Shown here in pieces: positions 1 to 13,100 of a stretch of DNA of 64,000 bases (within the stretch, counting starts at the first letter, position 1; every line of letters starts with the position of its first letter). The stretch is from positions 248,001-312,000 of the forward strand of contig FMBT01000294.1 in assembly GCA_900095095.1 (NCBI GenBank). The letters run 5' to 3'. A program made the position numbers and the translations under genes. Source of the DNA: Fragilariopsis cylindrus CCMP1102 (Eukaryota; Bacillariophyta; Bacillariophyceae; Bacillariales; Bacillariaceae). A model generated the notes under the pieces. The model was not told the origin of the DNA and ran no database searches. It saw only the letters and a program-made list of their open reading frames with translations.

Positions 1-2079
1 TTCACTTTTTTTAAAGATCCGTACGTGTTACTTATCGTTTCTCGTAGATATATTTGCCACGCCTCATCAGATTCATAATCGATAGTACCCTGTAACCGTT
101 CTGGATAGTGTAAAGGGGTCATTACGTTGTCAATGAAAATTTCTAAATCAGACGGTTCTCCACCCTGCTGAGCATTAGCGATCCGTAACGTTGTTGCTGT
201 GAACAAATCATATCCCCATTGACGATCTGATGACTTCCATAAATGCAAACAACGTAAGATATTCCATGGTCGTTTCAATGACGATGCGGCATCGGTCATA
301 TCTTGCCAGGTTGAACCCCAATTTAACCACTTTTGATGGAAGTAGGTACCCCGTGCGAGTTGTCGTGGATCATCTGCTACTGGACGTCTCAAAAAACTCA
401 CAATAAATATAACCCGATCAGGTCGATCATCATCGACGTGTGCCGTACCTCTGTGCCAAACTTGTTGATTGAATAGGGCACCATCACCCGCTCTCCAAAT
501 CCCTTCTTCACCATCACCTTTGTACTCGTATTCGTCTTCGTCTTCTCTGTTTTTGTCATCGTCAACACTACTTTGATTTTTACTACTACTACTACTGCTG
601 CTACTTCTGCCGCCGGTATATTTTGGTCGTATATCATGTAATCCAATCCGATTTGCTTCACATACGTCCCATAAGTCCTCACTGGCACAAAGATGTGTGC
701 CGGGACATAAATCAGTGGCACCCATATCTCCGGTAGTGTCTTGTAATGGCAAGAATAACGAATACGAATGACTGTACGTTCGACCAAATTTAACACCATT
801 CCCATCTGGTTTCACATCGGGATGCCATGACTGATGTTCAGCACCAGCCCATGCGGTAATCGCCTAATAGAGCAAAGCAAAAGAAAAACAAAACGCACGT
901 CGTCATCGTCGTGTCATGTGAGAAGCAAGCATATAACACAAATCAAAAGACAAAATTTAATATAAAAGAATTAAAGATTGTTTTATATAATACTATTATT
1001 ATTATTATTATAATAATAATAAAACTTACAGTAATTTCAGATAAGGCAGGATTAGTATCACCCACTAAATTTGTGATTAAATGTGCAAATATAGCATGAT
1101 CATGAATTTCTTGTAAGGCACGTACCACTGAATGATGTTCAGTGGCTTCGATACCATAGGATATCCGATGATGATTTGCGGACATGGGATAGACAACAGA
1201 TGTACCAAAGACATTTTCATTTTTATCAATGATATAGTCCCGTAAATCCTGTATAGTTTGATCACTTAATATTTGTTGTACCATCACGGCACCATGTTTC
1301 ATTATGGTATTGATGGCTTTTATTCCTGATTTTTTAGCATCTACTTTAGATATTGGTGGTAATATTGGTGGTTCTTCCCATGAATTCAATGATGGAATAA
1401 AACGTCGTGATCGTCTTCTTCTTTTTTGTCTTCTTTGTTGATATTTAATACCTTTATTATTATTATAGGAATTATTATTAGTATTACTATTATCAGTACT
1501 ATCATTAGATGATGACGATGATAACTCTGGTGATGGTAGTTCTATAAATAATTCGGATGGGTCAAAATCATTGTTGTTATTGTTATTGGATCTTTCTGCT
1601 GGGTCTACTACATCTGCATCATCTGCTGTTATTACTTCTCTTACTACTACACCAGATATATCAAGTACCGAACATTGACGATGATAATATGTCATTTCAT
1701 TTTGTAAATCACTATCAGTACGACGTGCACGATGTAATAATGTGACAAAATAAGAATCATGAAAGGAACCGAAGCAATGTATTGCTATTAATGCTAAGAA
1801 TGATATAAATAAAATAAAATGTAGACTAAAATTCATACATTTATATATTGAAATAAAAATAAATTCCATTACTGACAATACTATTGATAAATTATTCAAT
1901 GGTTGTTGTTGTTGTTGTTGTTGTTGTTGTGATACTGATTTGTTATCAGTTTCAATTTTGTTTCCGGTCGTCCTTTCTGTTTCTGTTTCTGCTTGTTGCT
2001 GTTGTTGTTTTTCTTGCATTGTTAATTTATTGCATACACGTTGGACCGCTTCATGAGTCGTCGATCGAGTAGAAACCAT
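1..2079 (-). CDS. PhyH-type Fe(II)/2-oxoglutarate dioxygenase, membrane anchored (3' end beyond window)
   Basis: Two exons read leftwards: 2079-1030 and 863-1, joined by a 166 bp GT-AG intron (donor GTAAGT at 1029, acceptor TAG ending at 864); the frame is still open at base 1, so the C-terminus is missing (at least 637 aa). The N-terminus is Gln-rich, followed by a hydrophobic segment at about residues 84-104 that suggests a type II membrane anchor, then an Asn/Asp/Ser-rich stretch. The catalytic part is split by the intron. HPD (about residues 364-366) gives the HxD iron ligands, and WHRG near residue 487 gives the distal His, followed by an Arg-rich strand (DDRPDR) where the family binds 2-oxoglutarate. 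The strand-PGTH block between them is typical of phytanoyl-CoA dioxygenase relatives. The substrate cannot be told. The intron holds an ATT/TAA triplet run. Confidence 0.75.
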
Positions 2080-2938
2080 TGTTGGTGTCGATGTCGATGG
2101 TTTATATATATATATTATAGTTTTGTTGTTGTTGTTTTTGTTTTCTTCTGCTTCTCTCGTTCCAATAACAATACGGGGCCATGCTTGAATGTTGTCAACA
2201 CGCTTGTTTGATTGTGGCTTGTGTCTACATATTATTGTAAAAAGCGAAGGAAATTTAGAATTGTTTAGTTAATTTCATTTCAGTCTCTCTTCTTCTCACG
2301 CAATTGGAGTCGATCTAGTCGAATCGTGGAAATCTATTTTTAGTCATACCTTTTATAGTCATTCTTAGATTTTCTTCACGACACACAATATATCAATCAA
2401 TTAGCGGTAACGTTATTTATGGTTGAGTTTGGTACTATGTAAGTAGTACAGTACTACTAGTGTCACGTATTGACATTAGGTCCTACAGTTTTGCGAATTT
2501 TGAGAATGCTTGCTAGCTTCGCCTATTTACCGGTATCATTAATTAAACAATAATGAATTAGTCATCTCAAAAATCTAACGTATCTGTATCGGTTGTACAG
2601 TACTGTAGTTCTCTGCGGTACACTGCACTTGTACCAGATACAGTATAGTCAGCCAAGATCAAGATAAAGATATTCATTTATTCTCAATTTCGTAATACAC
2701 AGCAGTACAGTACAGGCAGGCCCAGACAATAACACTACCGGAACAGGTACCTAATTGTCAAGACACTTACTTCATTACTGTATATTATAGACTTATATAA
2801 TTTCTAACGAATACAAAATCGAGTCAAATACAATATCGAGTCAATTCAATACAATTACGTTTACGTTTACGTTTACCTTAACGGTTCGGTGATCTCTCTA
2901 TCGAAAACAAATAAGAGAGAGAGAGAGAGAGAGAGACG
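2080..2938. other. Intergenic, divergent promoter region
   Basis: No gene seen in these 859 bp between two divergent genes. It holds many GTAC/ACTGTAC words (around 2447, 2593 and 2705), four GTTTAC repeats near 2858-2877, and a GA dinucleotide tract at about 2909-2935 immediately before the protease start codon. Confidence 0.6.
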
Positions 2939-5900
2939 ATGATGATGGAACAAAAAGGAATGAACTTTCGTCGACGTTTCCGGCATCACAACAAAAAATA
3001 CTGGAGTCTACAACTGTGTCTTTGGTTAATAATATTGTCTTTATTGTTGTCATGTCTTTGCCATCATTCTGGCGTGAATGGTATTGCATATCAAGACATT
3101 CCTATTAATAGTCCTCCTCGTCCTGATTATGGTGTCTTTATTAACGATAACGATAGCAACAACAACAACAACAACAGCATAGATGCTAGTAAAAAATGGA
3201 AGGAACAAATAGCGACGAATCGTCAATTCTTAACTCGAAAGGGTCGTGCATCTTTGGCAAGATCAAAATCAAAACTAAAATCACATCAACAACAAAGCAG
3301 TAGAAGAACTAGAACCAGAACCAGAACCAATCGAATCCGAGGAAAACAACAGTATCAACAACAAAAACAACAACAACAAAAACAAGAGCAACGATTATTA
3401 CAAGCTGATTCATCTGGACCTATATTGAATGTACTAGTATGTTTAATGCAATGGACGAATCATCCAACTCGTAATGAAGCTATACCAGCATCAGATTATG
3501 AAAAATTATTTAATGGTGATGGTAGAGATCCAACATTATATCCAGGTGGGACTGTTAGTGATTGGTTTAAAACTATGTCGTATGGTGATTTTCAAATTAA
3601 TTTTGAAGTTACTGATTGGATTATGACAGATTACACCGAACAACAATTTACTGCAGATGGTAGTCAAGGGCGGACACAAGAATTACAGGAAGCATTCATT
3701 CCTGTATTAGATTATTTAGATAACGATTTTTTTGATTTTGGTGCTTTTGATGCCAATATTGATCGACAAATTGATTTGACTGTATTTGTACATAGTGGAT
3801 ATGAAGGTGTTATTGGTGAACCCGATTGTGAAACAGGTGCAACATCTATGGAAAGAATTGCAAGTCATGCACGTTCTGGTGCCGATTTATCAACGTGGTT
3901 ATCATCGGATGGATATGTACTTGGTCCGTATGCTGTAAGTAGTCAAAACAAACAATAGTAACAAAATATTGTTCTGTCAGTTACATACTGTACAGCATTG
4001 TACAAGTAGTCTCACTGCACTCTACTACAGTGAAGTACTTAATAGTACGGATTTCATAGTTGTTATTATATAGTGCATGCTATAAAATGGATTCATCGCA
4101 CTTGTGTGCATCAACTATCAGTGATCATCTACCATTAACTTACTGTTCTCTTTTTCTCTCTTTCTCTCTTACTCTCTGTCTCTCTCTATTGACTGCGTGT
4201 TTTGTTTGCGTGCGAACTTTTTCCTTATCTTCTTCTTTCTAAATAGGTTGTTCCGGCCTTCCGTGACAATTGTGACTTACAAATAGGCCGAATAGGTCCA
4301 ATCATTCATGAAATGATTCACACTTTTGGATTACCGGAGATGTATGATGTGGAAGGAGGTTATGGTACAGGTAATATTGGTGGAATTGATCGGTAAGGTC
4401 ATTGATATTGTCGTTGCTGTCGTTTTATTCATGTTATTCATATTATGTATTACTCGTGATCGTCGTCGTCTTATAATATCTATCTTTGTTTGTCATGGTT
4501 GCTGTATAATAATCTAGGTTTGGAGTCATGGCCAACACAGCCGGAAATTCTGGAGGAGATATAGCGTGGCCGGGTCATATTGGTGCGTGGTCGAGAATGG
4601 AACTCGGATGGGTCGACCCAATTGTGATCGATAAGGATGGAACATACGAGATCCGGCCGGTTGAACAGTATCCCGATATATATAAAATTACTGAAGGTTT
4701 TTCGAATCCAAAAGAATATCTATTGATTGAAAATAGACAACCCATCGAGGGAGATTTCGATGAAAAGTTCTTTACGCCTGGAGGAATACTCATATATCAC
4801 GTAGATGAAAATATTTGGGACGAATTTAAAAGCCCTGGACCAAAAGGTAAGTAATATGCTCAGTACTGAAACTTCAGAGTGACGGAAAATAACCATACCA
4901 TATGGGCCGAATGGAACGAAAGTCTAATAATTGTTAATTGTTAATTGCGTATTATGCACGAATGATCGATGTTTGTTCACTATAATATAGGAAATTTTCC
5001 TCGCGGAGGACCCTTCGTAGCGGATTGGCCCGGTAACGGAAAGCATTATCCGGTAGCCATTTTGCAAGCGGATGGCTTGTACGAGTTGGAACAAGGAATC
5101 AACGGTGGCCAGAGTGCAGATTTGTGGAATCAACCAACGCAGGTTCTTGGTCCTGGTAACGGTGAAAAAATTGCTAATACAGCCGACTATCCGAACACCG
5201 ATTCCTATGCCTTTGGTGACATTATTACGACAGGACTAACGATACGAAATTTCCAAATGAAACCAGGTGGAGAGAAAATAATGACATTCCAAGTTTGTGG
5301 TTTAGATAGTGACGATTGTCCTGACGGTCTTCCCGATACGAAACCACCTACTGAAGCTCCAACGGTAACTCCAACGATAACTCCAACGAAAGCTCCAACG
5401 AATGCACCGGATCTACCTCAAACTTCACCTCCAACGGTAACTCCAACGAAAACTCCAACGAAAGCGCCAACTGTGACACCAACGAAAGCTCCAACGAATG
5501 CACCGGATCTACCTCAAACTTTAATTCCAACGGATCAACCGCAATTGATTACAACGCAACCAACGAAGCAACCAACCAAAGCTCCAACTAATAGTCCAAT
5601 CGTTGTAAGTACTGCATCACCTACGAGAGAAACCATAACCGAATCGCCATCGAAAGGGCCGATTGGTGATAATATCTTTCAACCTCCTAGTGGCTCTCCT
5701 GTCTCTAATCCCAGTGATCGTCCATCTGTTACTCCTCAGGTTGAGCTATTATCAAATGGTAACTGTGACATTGCAGCAAATGCATACTCTCCTAGTACTT
5801 CTGCCAAAGAAATAAGTAATATTACTGATGGCGAAAACTATGAAATTTGCGATGGTACAGAAAGACAAGGTGTGTGGTACAAAATAGAAGCTGGAACTAT

Positions 5901-7908
5901 ACCCCCCTATGAAGTTGTTCAAGCCAACACGTGCTTCGCTGAAACCAACGTTGTGAACTCGATAAGTGTGTTTCGCGGTGGCAACTGCTCAGCGCTGGAG
6001 TGCATTGAAACGGAAAGTATGTCTTGCAAGAATGGAGAACTAGGGCAAGTAGTTTACTGGTCTGCTGAGCCAGAAGAAGAGGATTACTACGTGTTCGTAC
6101 ATTCTGTAGATAATGCCGATGCTGATGCTGAAGATAATGCTGACGTAAATAAACCAGGTGATGGGTCGTTATTCCTGAACGTACTAAATTTCCCCCAGGT
6201 ACTAAATGATGACTGTAGCGCTGCCGTCACTACCTCCACAGATGGTGCGGTCATTAGTGGAGTGACGGAAGGAGCGCGACCAGAAACGAATACAACTGAT
6301 ACGACACCCTGCGGAATTGAAAGTGCTGGCGTTTGGTACAAGGTAACTGGAACGGGATCGAGTTTGCGGGCTACTACGTGTTTGACGGGAACGAATCATC
6401 CCACTCAGATACATGTATTTTCTGGAAGCTGTGGTAGTCTTTCGTGTATTAGTGTAGAAGCTAAGAATTATGCTGTTTGCTCCAATATTGATATTGCTGC
6501 TAACTCAGCCACGGTAAATTGGTGGTCGGAAGAGGGTATTGAATATTTCGTCCTTGTCAGTAGTAGAGATGGATCTGTTGGTGATTTTGAATTGCAAGTC
6601 ACAGAATTCGATCCGGTCGCGAACGACCAATGCTCCGATGCTATTGATTTTTCACTTGGATCACAAATAAGTGGCTCCACAATGGATGCAACGAATGACT
6701 TCCCATATGATGGTGAATACTGTGGACTGCCTTTGGAGACAGCGGGGGTCTGGTATGAGATCGAGGGGACAGGCGATGGCATTTCTTTCTCGACTTGCGC
6801 AGGAAACGACTATGATTCCGCCATTAGTATTTTCATGGGATCCGATTGCGACAACCTGCAATGTGTAACGGGGGTTGCTACTCTAGACCCCTCTTGTAAC
6901 TACGCTGGTGTTACCGCGGCCTGGCTGTCGCAAACGAACGAAACTTACTATGTCTACGTGCATGGCAGTGCTCTTAATTCATACGGATCCTTTGAGGTTG
7001 TTGCCGAAGAGTTTGTTGTGGTTGAGCCAAATGAATTTTGTCAGCAAGCTCTACCAGTAACAGAGAAAGAATCTTTCATCCAAGGTTCCACCGAGGATGC
7101 GATTCACGCGGCACCTACAAACGCTTGCGGTGTGGAAATTGTCAATCCTGGTTTATGGTATACCATAGAGGGGACAGGGTATCCTTATGAAATAAGTGCA
7201 TGCGCTCGAGACAACACAGATACATTCGACGTATCTGTGTCTTTGTTTTCAGGAGATACTTGTGGAGAGTTAAACTGCGTTTCCGGATACACCTTTACCG
7301 ACGAGTTTTGTTCGACCGGCGGAGTGGGATCGAGTATCAATGTTCGGTTCCTTCAAAACTCGTCCGATTCTCTAGGCTCCATCTCCTTGGACAGCGAAGA
7401 AGGTGCGACGTATTATGTGTATGTCCACGGACAAGACCCGTCATCTTTAGAGAATGGCAACAGTACAACTGGTGTAGGAGGTTTTGATCTGATTATTCGC
7501 TCACTAGTACCACCCACTCGTGCGCCAACGCAGGTGCCTACAACTTTGCCAAAAGAAGAAGAGAATGACAGTTCCAGCAAGAGCGAGAATTCAAGTATGA
7601 ATCTAAACTACCTTTATTTACTCCTGCTTCTACTATTGATACTACTACCTGTTTGGTTCTTTCGAAAGAAATTATGCTGCTGTTTGCCTTGTTTCAAAGA
7701 CAAAGATGGAAGAGATACATCGAAGCCAGCCGACGAAGATGAGACTAAGTTTCGTTTTGGTGCCCCGGAGACTCCGTTCCAAGATGAAAATTTGCCTGGC
7801 GCAAACAAGAGAGGAATCTCGGTAGACCTCGAATCAGATGAGGATTCTGACGACGATGTCGAGAATAGAGAAATTGCACCACCCCTAGCATGGCAAACGT
7901 TAAATTGA
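2939..7908 (+). CDS. M6-family (immune inhibitor A-like) metalloprotease, PT-rich linker, PPC-like repeats, membrane anchored
   Basis: Four exons, 2939-3934, 4247-4392, 4518-4846 and 4991-7908, with consensus GT-AG borders, give 1462 aa. A hydrophobic signal or anchor lies at about residues 24-45, then a Gln/Arg-rich pro-region. The M6 peptidase domain spans the first three introns. Exon 2 encodes HEMIHTFGLPE, the HExxH zinc motif with a third-ligand region, and exon 3 opens with FGVMA, the Met-turn-like segment. A linker of PTxxPT repeats (5340-5610) follows. Four repeats of about 140 aa then begin near 5757, 6201, 6619 and 7024, each with a GVWYxIEGTG-like strand, paired Cys and a closing YYVYVHG-like strand, resembling bacterial pre-peptidase C-terminal domains. 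A transmembrane helix (near 7608-7665) and an acidic cytosolic tail end the protein. It probably acts at the cell surface or on a wall-facing membrane; the substrate is unknown. Confidence 0.85.
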
Positions 7909-8598
7909 TAAGTCATCCTAGACAGCAGCGTTCGACAGAAATCATCTTCCACACACAACGCAAGCATGTGATTTTATCACAGTAAATTGGATTTACATAT
8001 AGATATTAAATCATCAAAGCTTCAAACCTATAAATTTTACACTCTCAATCTTAACTCTATCTTGTAGAAGCGATTTTTATGATGGAAGATTTTCTATAAT
8101 TTCGATTGGTTTAACACTCCTGCATCAATTATTTTGATCCGTTAGTAGATGCGCACTTAGACTGAGATATATTCTTGTTTGAACAAAAATCACTTTTGGT
8201 TCTATTTATTGCATCTGGTATGTGTAGGAATGTTGTACCTCAAAAGCATGGTATAATTTTTCTTTCTCCAAATATCATATTGTGCTCCAAGATCTTGGCA
8301 TAATATAAACATCAAATCACACATTACAATGCTATGTGTTCCTTTATGGGTGCCAAAAGTAATTACAAATAATGGTCAATGTAATGATATAGTGCAGTAC
8401 AGTAGTACTACACCCTTTCCCCTTCTTTGCTAGATCTCTACCTTTAATTTTAATGCTTATTCCTTTAATTTTAATTCTTATCCTAACTAATTATGGAATA
8501 GATTCTCCCAGGCAAACAATCAGTCTCGCTACCTACATTATTCATATGATATACTACTAATACTAATGTTATATTGTACCTGTAATTAATAGGAGTAC

Positions 8599-8642
<44 letters not shown>

Positions 8643-9292
8643 ATATACATAGTTGGGTTCTATCACCAGTTTAATATAATATGGTTCCAACAATAACATA
8701 ACATAACATAACATACTACTAGGTCCCAATAGCTGATAAGTATATCTCCCCACTGGCACATCATGTACGGCCAACCAAGCTACATTTATTTACATGTGAG
8801 ATGCATCATCATTACTATTTTTTGTTATTTTGAACAGCAATCAATTGATCATCATCAACAGATGGATCGATGGCAGGCTGGGCAGTATGCTTAGGGATAC
8901 ATCATCGATGTGCCAAGATAATGCTAGACAATAGATATAACGAAGAAATACAAACAGTAATATGCTTCCTGTCTGCCTATTCTTCTTTTAACATTGAAAG
9001 CAGATTACTACATTACATGCACCTTCCTATTATAGGCATTTAGTTTTACAAAGATAAGGGAGGGTGTGAAAAATTAAATAATCCACAAGTATTTTTTATG
9101 TGTGTTTGTTATCGCTCTGTTGTCACATAACTTACTTCCAAAAAGTACTTCTTCACCCGTGCGTTCACGAGAAAATTCAAATCTGAAATTGCATCAATCA
9201 GAATTATTGAGTAGATGTGCTATTATATTCTGTGTTGATTGTCGCACCGAGTATAAACAAAGTAACACCATATCTATCCTCAGGTCGAGAGA
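7909..9292. other. Intergenic, no gene seen
   Basis: AT-rich spacer of 1384 bp between two rightward genes. It holds a TA dinucleotide run at about 8600-8645, an AACAT array near 8693-8714 and scattered GTACAGTA words. No coding or RNA signal was recognised. Confidence 0.55.
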
Positions 9293-9919
9293 ATGAAGGT
9301 GAATACAATTATTAGTCTCGTATCAAAGATCACCATGCTTCGTCTTATTACCCCCGCTTTTGCTGCCGGAAAGAACGTTCGATCGACGTCTATCGCGACG
9401 AAACTTTTTTCCACGACAACGGCAACGCTTAAGTCATCAACATCAACAACCGAATACGAAACAAAAGCTCAACCAGCACCTGGAAATCCATTTCATTATG
9501 CATTTCCTGTCCATTCTTTGGAGGCGGCAAAGGAATTTTATGGTACTGTTTTAGGGTGTAAAGAAGGAAGAAGTTCGGACAAATGGCAAGATTATTCGCT
9601 ATACGGACATCAGATAGTTTGTCACTGGGCAGGAAGCGATTACCGATGTATTGATTACTACAATCCTGTAGATGGTGACGAAGTTCCTGTACCACACGCT
9701 GGAGTTGCACTTGAAACGGTAGAACAATTCAATTCGTTAGTTGCACGATTACGCGCCCACAATATAAAATTCGTCATCGAACCACATTTAAGATTTAAAG
9801 GAGAACCGGGAGAACAATATACTATGTTCTTTAAGGATCCCTCCGGAAACAATTTAGAATTCAAGGCTATGACAAATCACGAGAAACTTTTTGCCAAGTA
9901 CAACGTGCCTTCCGAATGA
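9293..9919 (+). CDS. VOC/glyoxalase-fold protein, organelle targeted
   Basis: Single exon, 208 aa. The first ~55 residues are rich in Ser, Thr, Ala and Arg with few acids and look like a mitochondrial presequence; a second start at Met15 (9335) would give a cleaner one. The mature part follows a family common in bacteria: HYAFPVHSLEAAKEFY at the first beta strand, a conserved EGRSS loop, GHQIVCH, then FKDPSGNNLEFK at the end. The first-strand His, the GHQ..H His and the final Glu are the expected metal ligands of a VOC enzyme. The reaction is unknown: dioxygenases, isomerases and glyoxalases all use this fold. The close match to bacterial VOC proteins suggests an old bacterial or organellar origin. 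Confidence 0.8.
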   Translation: MKVNTIISLVSKITMLRLITPAFAAGKNVRSTSIATKLFSTTTATLKSSTSTTEYETKAQPAPGNPFHYAFPVHSLEAAKEFYGTVLGCKEGRSSDKWQDYSLYGHQIVCHWAGSDYRCIDYYNPVDGDEVPVPHAGVALETVEQFNSLVARLRAHNIKFVIEPHLRFKGEPGEQYTMFFKDPSGNNLEFKAMTNHEKLFAKYNVPSE

Positions 9920-10156
9920 TTTCTTCTCAGAAATTTAAATTAGAAGATAGAAGAGTCAATTATCATTTGAATGATCAATCAATCAATGTTTATTTTATTT
10001 TTATGTTATCTCACGAATACTAGTGTGTCATCTCAGTCGTAAGTTTTCAATAATTACCACGGACAACGTAGATCCTTAGCACCTCTCTCGAAACATACCT
10101 CTACTAGAGGGTAGCAGTAGTCGATACATGAATGGTTATGAGGTCGATGCATCTGA

Positions 10157-13100
10157 TCATCGATCGTTGTCACCACTATCGTTTTGATCCTGGTTGTTAT
10201 CATTTACAGAAGGAGGTGTTTCCGACTTGATCGATGACATTGATGCGGTTTTTTCCTCCAACAGCACATTTAACTGCGTCCGATAAAGCTCTCTAACATC
10301 TGCGATGTCGTCTTTTAGTCCAGCAATTTCACGTTCCATTTCACGATTTTCTTGACTGAGTTCTTTCACTTTGAATTCGAACAATGGTAGTTTTTCTTTC
10401 GCATGTCGTCCCTCACCCAATTCTTCTACCATCGATTGTCGACTTTCGGTTGATTCTTTCAAACTTTTACGCATTGATTTGAGTTCAGCTTCAGACGACC
10501 TCAGTTTAGAAGATAATTGTTCCAACGCCGCAAAACTACTGAAAGTTTCTCCTCTGTTCGATGGATTCCCAGGATCGTCGCCATCATTATCGTCGTCGTC
10601 AGTATCATTATCATCAGAATCTTCTCCCAAACCCAATGCTCCAGCGAGAATTTCAGCTTGGCCTTCTGCTCTATGTAACTTTTTTGGCTTACTTTCTCTT
10701 CGAATACCAGGGGACTGGGGAGTCTGGGAAGACCCGAACATACCACCCGTATTCTCCAACAATTGACCCACTTGGTCTTCCAATTGGCTGCGCTTTTCCA
10801 GTTCTATTTTAAGTTCTTTTTCCATCCTATCTATCTGACCTCGGTACCTTTCTTCGCTGTCTATAACAGTTTGCGTCATTTCACTTCTCACTCGTGATAC
10901 ACCTTCATTGGCAAGTCGTTCTACCTTTTCGTACTCTACCTGTCGTTTTTCAGCTTCTAAGTTTAGTATTTCCTCTTGTCGTGTAATGTCCGTAATTGTT
11001 GTTGTTTGTTCCTCGATCGCCTTCCGAGCAACAGCAAGTTCCTCGTCGCGTTCCTTGATATATCGTTCCAATCGCGTTAACTTAGATTTGAATTCGGAAC
11101 AATCCTTACCGATAGTTTCATTTTCGATCGTAGCTTCCTCCAGTTCAGATCGCAAACGAGATTCCAGCTCGGCCGCGTTAGCTGTTCGTAATCGACTTTG
11201 TCGCTCCATGCTTTCAAGTTGCCGCAGTAAGGGAGCAGTGCTAGACTGCATATCCATACTCAACGCTGTATTATTACGAGGGAGCAAAGATGAACAAACG
11301 AAATTAAAAGTAAACCACATGTGTGAGATATATATGATATTTACATTGGAAACCAAACCAAAACAGAACAATGAAGCACATCTGTCCTGCGAATTGTTTT
11401 GTATGCACGTACCGTCAGCTCGTCGGACTGCATCTTGCCATCGCTTTCGTATTTCCGCTACTTCGTGTCGCAATGCATCTTCTCGGACACCAGCCTCTCG
11501 CTCGGTCGTACGGATTTTAAGTTCCAAATCACCAATCAAATCATTGTGTTCCCGACGCATGGACGTTTTCTCTTGTTGTGACTCGTGTGCGGCTGACTTG
11601 CGTGTTGTATCGATCTCTTTGTTAAGTTCCTTCGATTCCGCCGATAATTCCTTCATCCGTTGTTGGAGGGATAATATTGTGCTGGTTTTAGCTTCGGCGT
11701 CGGCTCGGGCCTCTAACAGGCCACTTTCGAGCTTTCCCGCTTGAGATTCCCCCGCCCGGGCAGAGGTTAGCGATCCCTTCACACTTTTTAGGTCGATTTC
11801 TAACTTGACGATCTTTTCAAGTGCCTGTTCTTTTTCGTAGCTTTCCTGTTGTAATTCCTCCACAAGACTCCGCGTTTCGGCTTTGGCAGCACGGACGGAC
11901 TTTTCCATCGCCGATTGTTTCACTGCCAATGCTTGACCTTCTTCTAGTAGTTCGTCAATAATCAGTTGTTGCTTAGTTGCGTCTTCGGATTGACCGGATG
12001 ATCGCGTTTGAAGTTTGGCTTCTGCCGCTTCGCATCGTTCCTTGGCTTTTTGAATGCGTTTCTTCGCTTCCTCTTTGGTGTCATGCATTTTCTGCTTGTA
12101 TTGTTGGTCGCGTGTTTCCACTAAAGTTTGGAGTTCATTCAATTGCCCGCCTTTGTCGAGCAGTTGTTCTTCGCGCAGACGCAGAGTCTCCTGCAGTTGT
12201 TTGAAGCGTGGGTCGTCTTGTATATTAATAATGGGGACAACAGTCGTATTAACAGGTGTCGTTGTTGTTTCCGTAGTGGGTGGAAGGTTTCCTTCTGATG
12301 ATTCGTTCTTTTGTACTTCCACGCTCTTATGTTGAGTTTGTTGCTGATCCTGTTGCTGTGATGAAGTTTCTGATTTAGGTGTAGACGATGGCAACGATAA
12401 TTTAATAAAGGAGGAAGATTCTTCTTTTTCTAGGGAATTATTTTCGTCCTTTTCTTTTTTCATGCTGTCGTCGTTATCTTTGTTCTTCATATCGTTGTCT
12501 TTGACGATAACCAGCATCCCATCTTCATCTTCGTCATCCCACTCATCACTTCCTACATTATGGTCATTCGTGGATTTTGTGATGTTATTGTTCTTACTGT
12601 TGGATGATCCACCCGATTTCGCTACTACTACTCCTAACGCCGTCGTAAAAAGACCAGAAACCGCACCAACGGCTGACACCGCAGATGTCTGAGTTGATAT
12701 TGTCGGCAACAGTGGTGATGATTGTTTGTTACTCGAATTTAATGAGGAAACCATAGTATTATCTATTAAAGCGCCATCATCAACGTCAGTATCGCTGCTT
12801 GTACTATCTTGAGCAATTTGATCTAATTTTTCTTGTTTCTGTTGATCAGTATTGTTTTCGTCGACGAGTACGGCAACTTCTTCGTCATCTTCGTCATCTC
12901 CTCCTCTTAACTGTACTGCTGCTGTTAGTAATGTGTCCGCCGTTTTCGCTAAGTTTGAAAAATTGGAAAATAGTCCTCCGCCACCGGTAGGTTTTGAGGT
13001 AATAGGAACATTATCGGCGGCATCATTGGTAGACTCGATAACGGGATCAGATGGAGAATCCTCTTCGGGCAGTGTACTCTTCGTTGCAGTAGCATCGGAT

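Noticed and set aside
2858-2877. GTTTAC repeats as telomere-like DNA
   Set aside because: Only four units, wrong for the TTAGGG-type repeat expected in stramenopiles, and internal to a gene spacer.
10908-11744. 278-codon + strand frame opposite the golgin coiled coil
   Set aside because: Antisense shadow of the coiled-coil codons and intron; the family match is on the minus strand.
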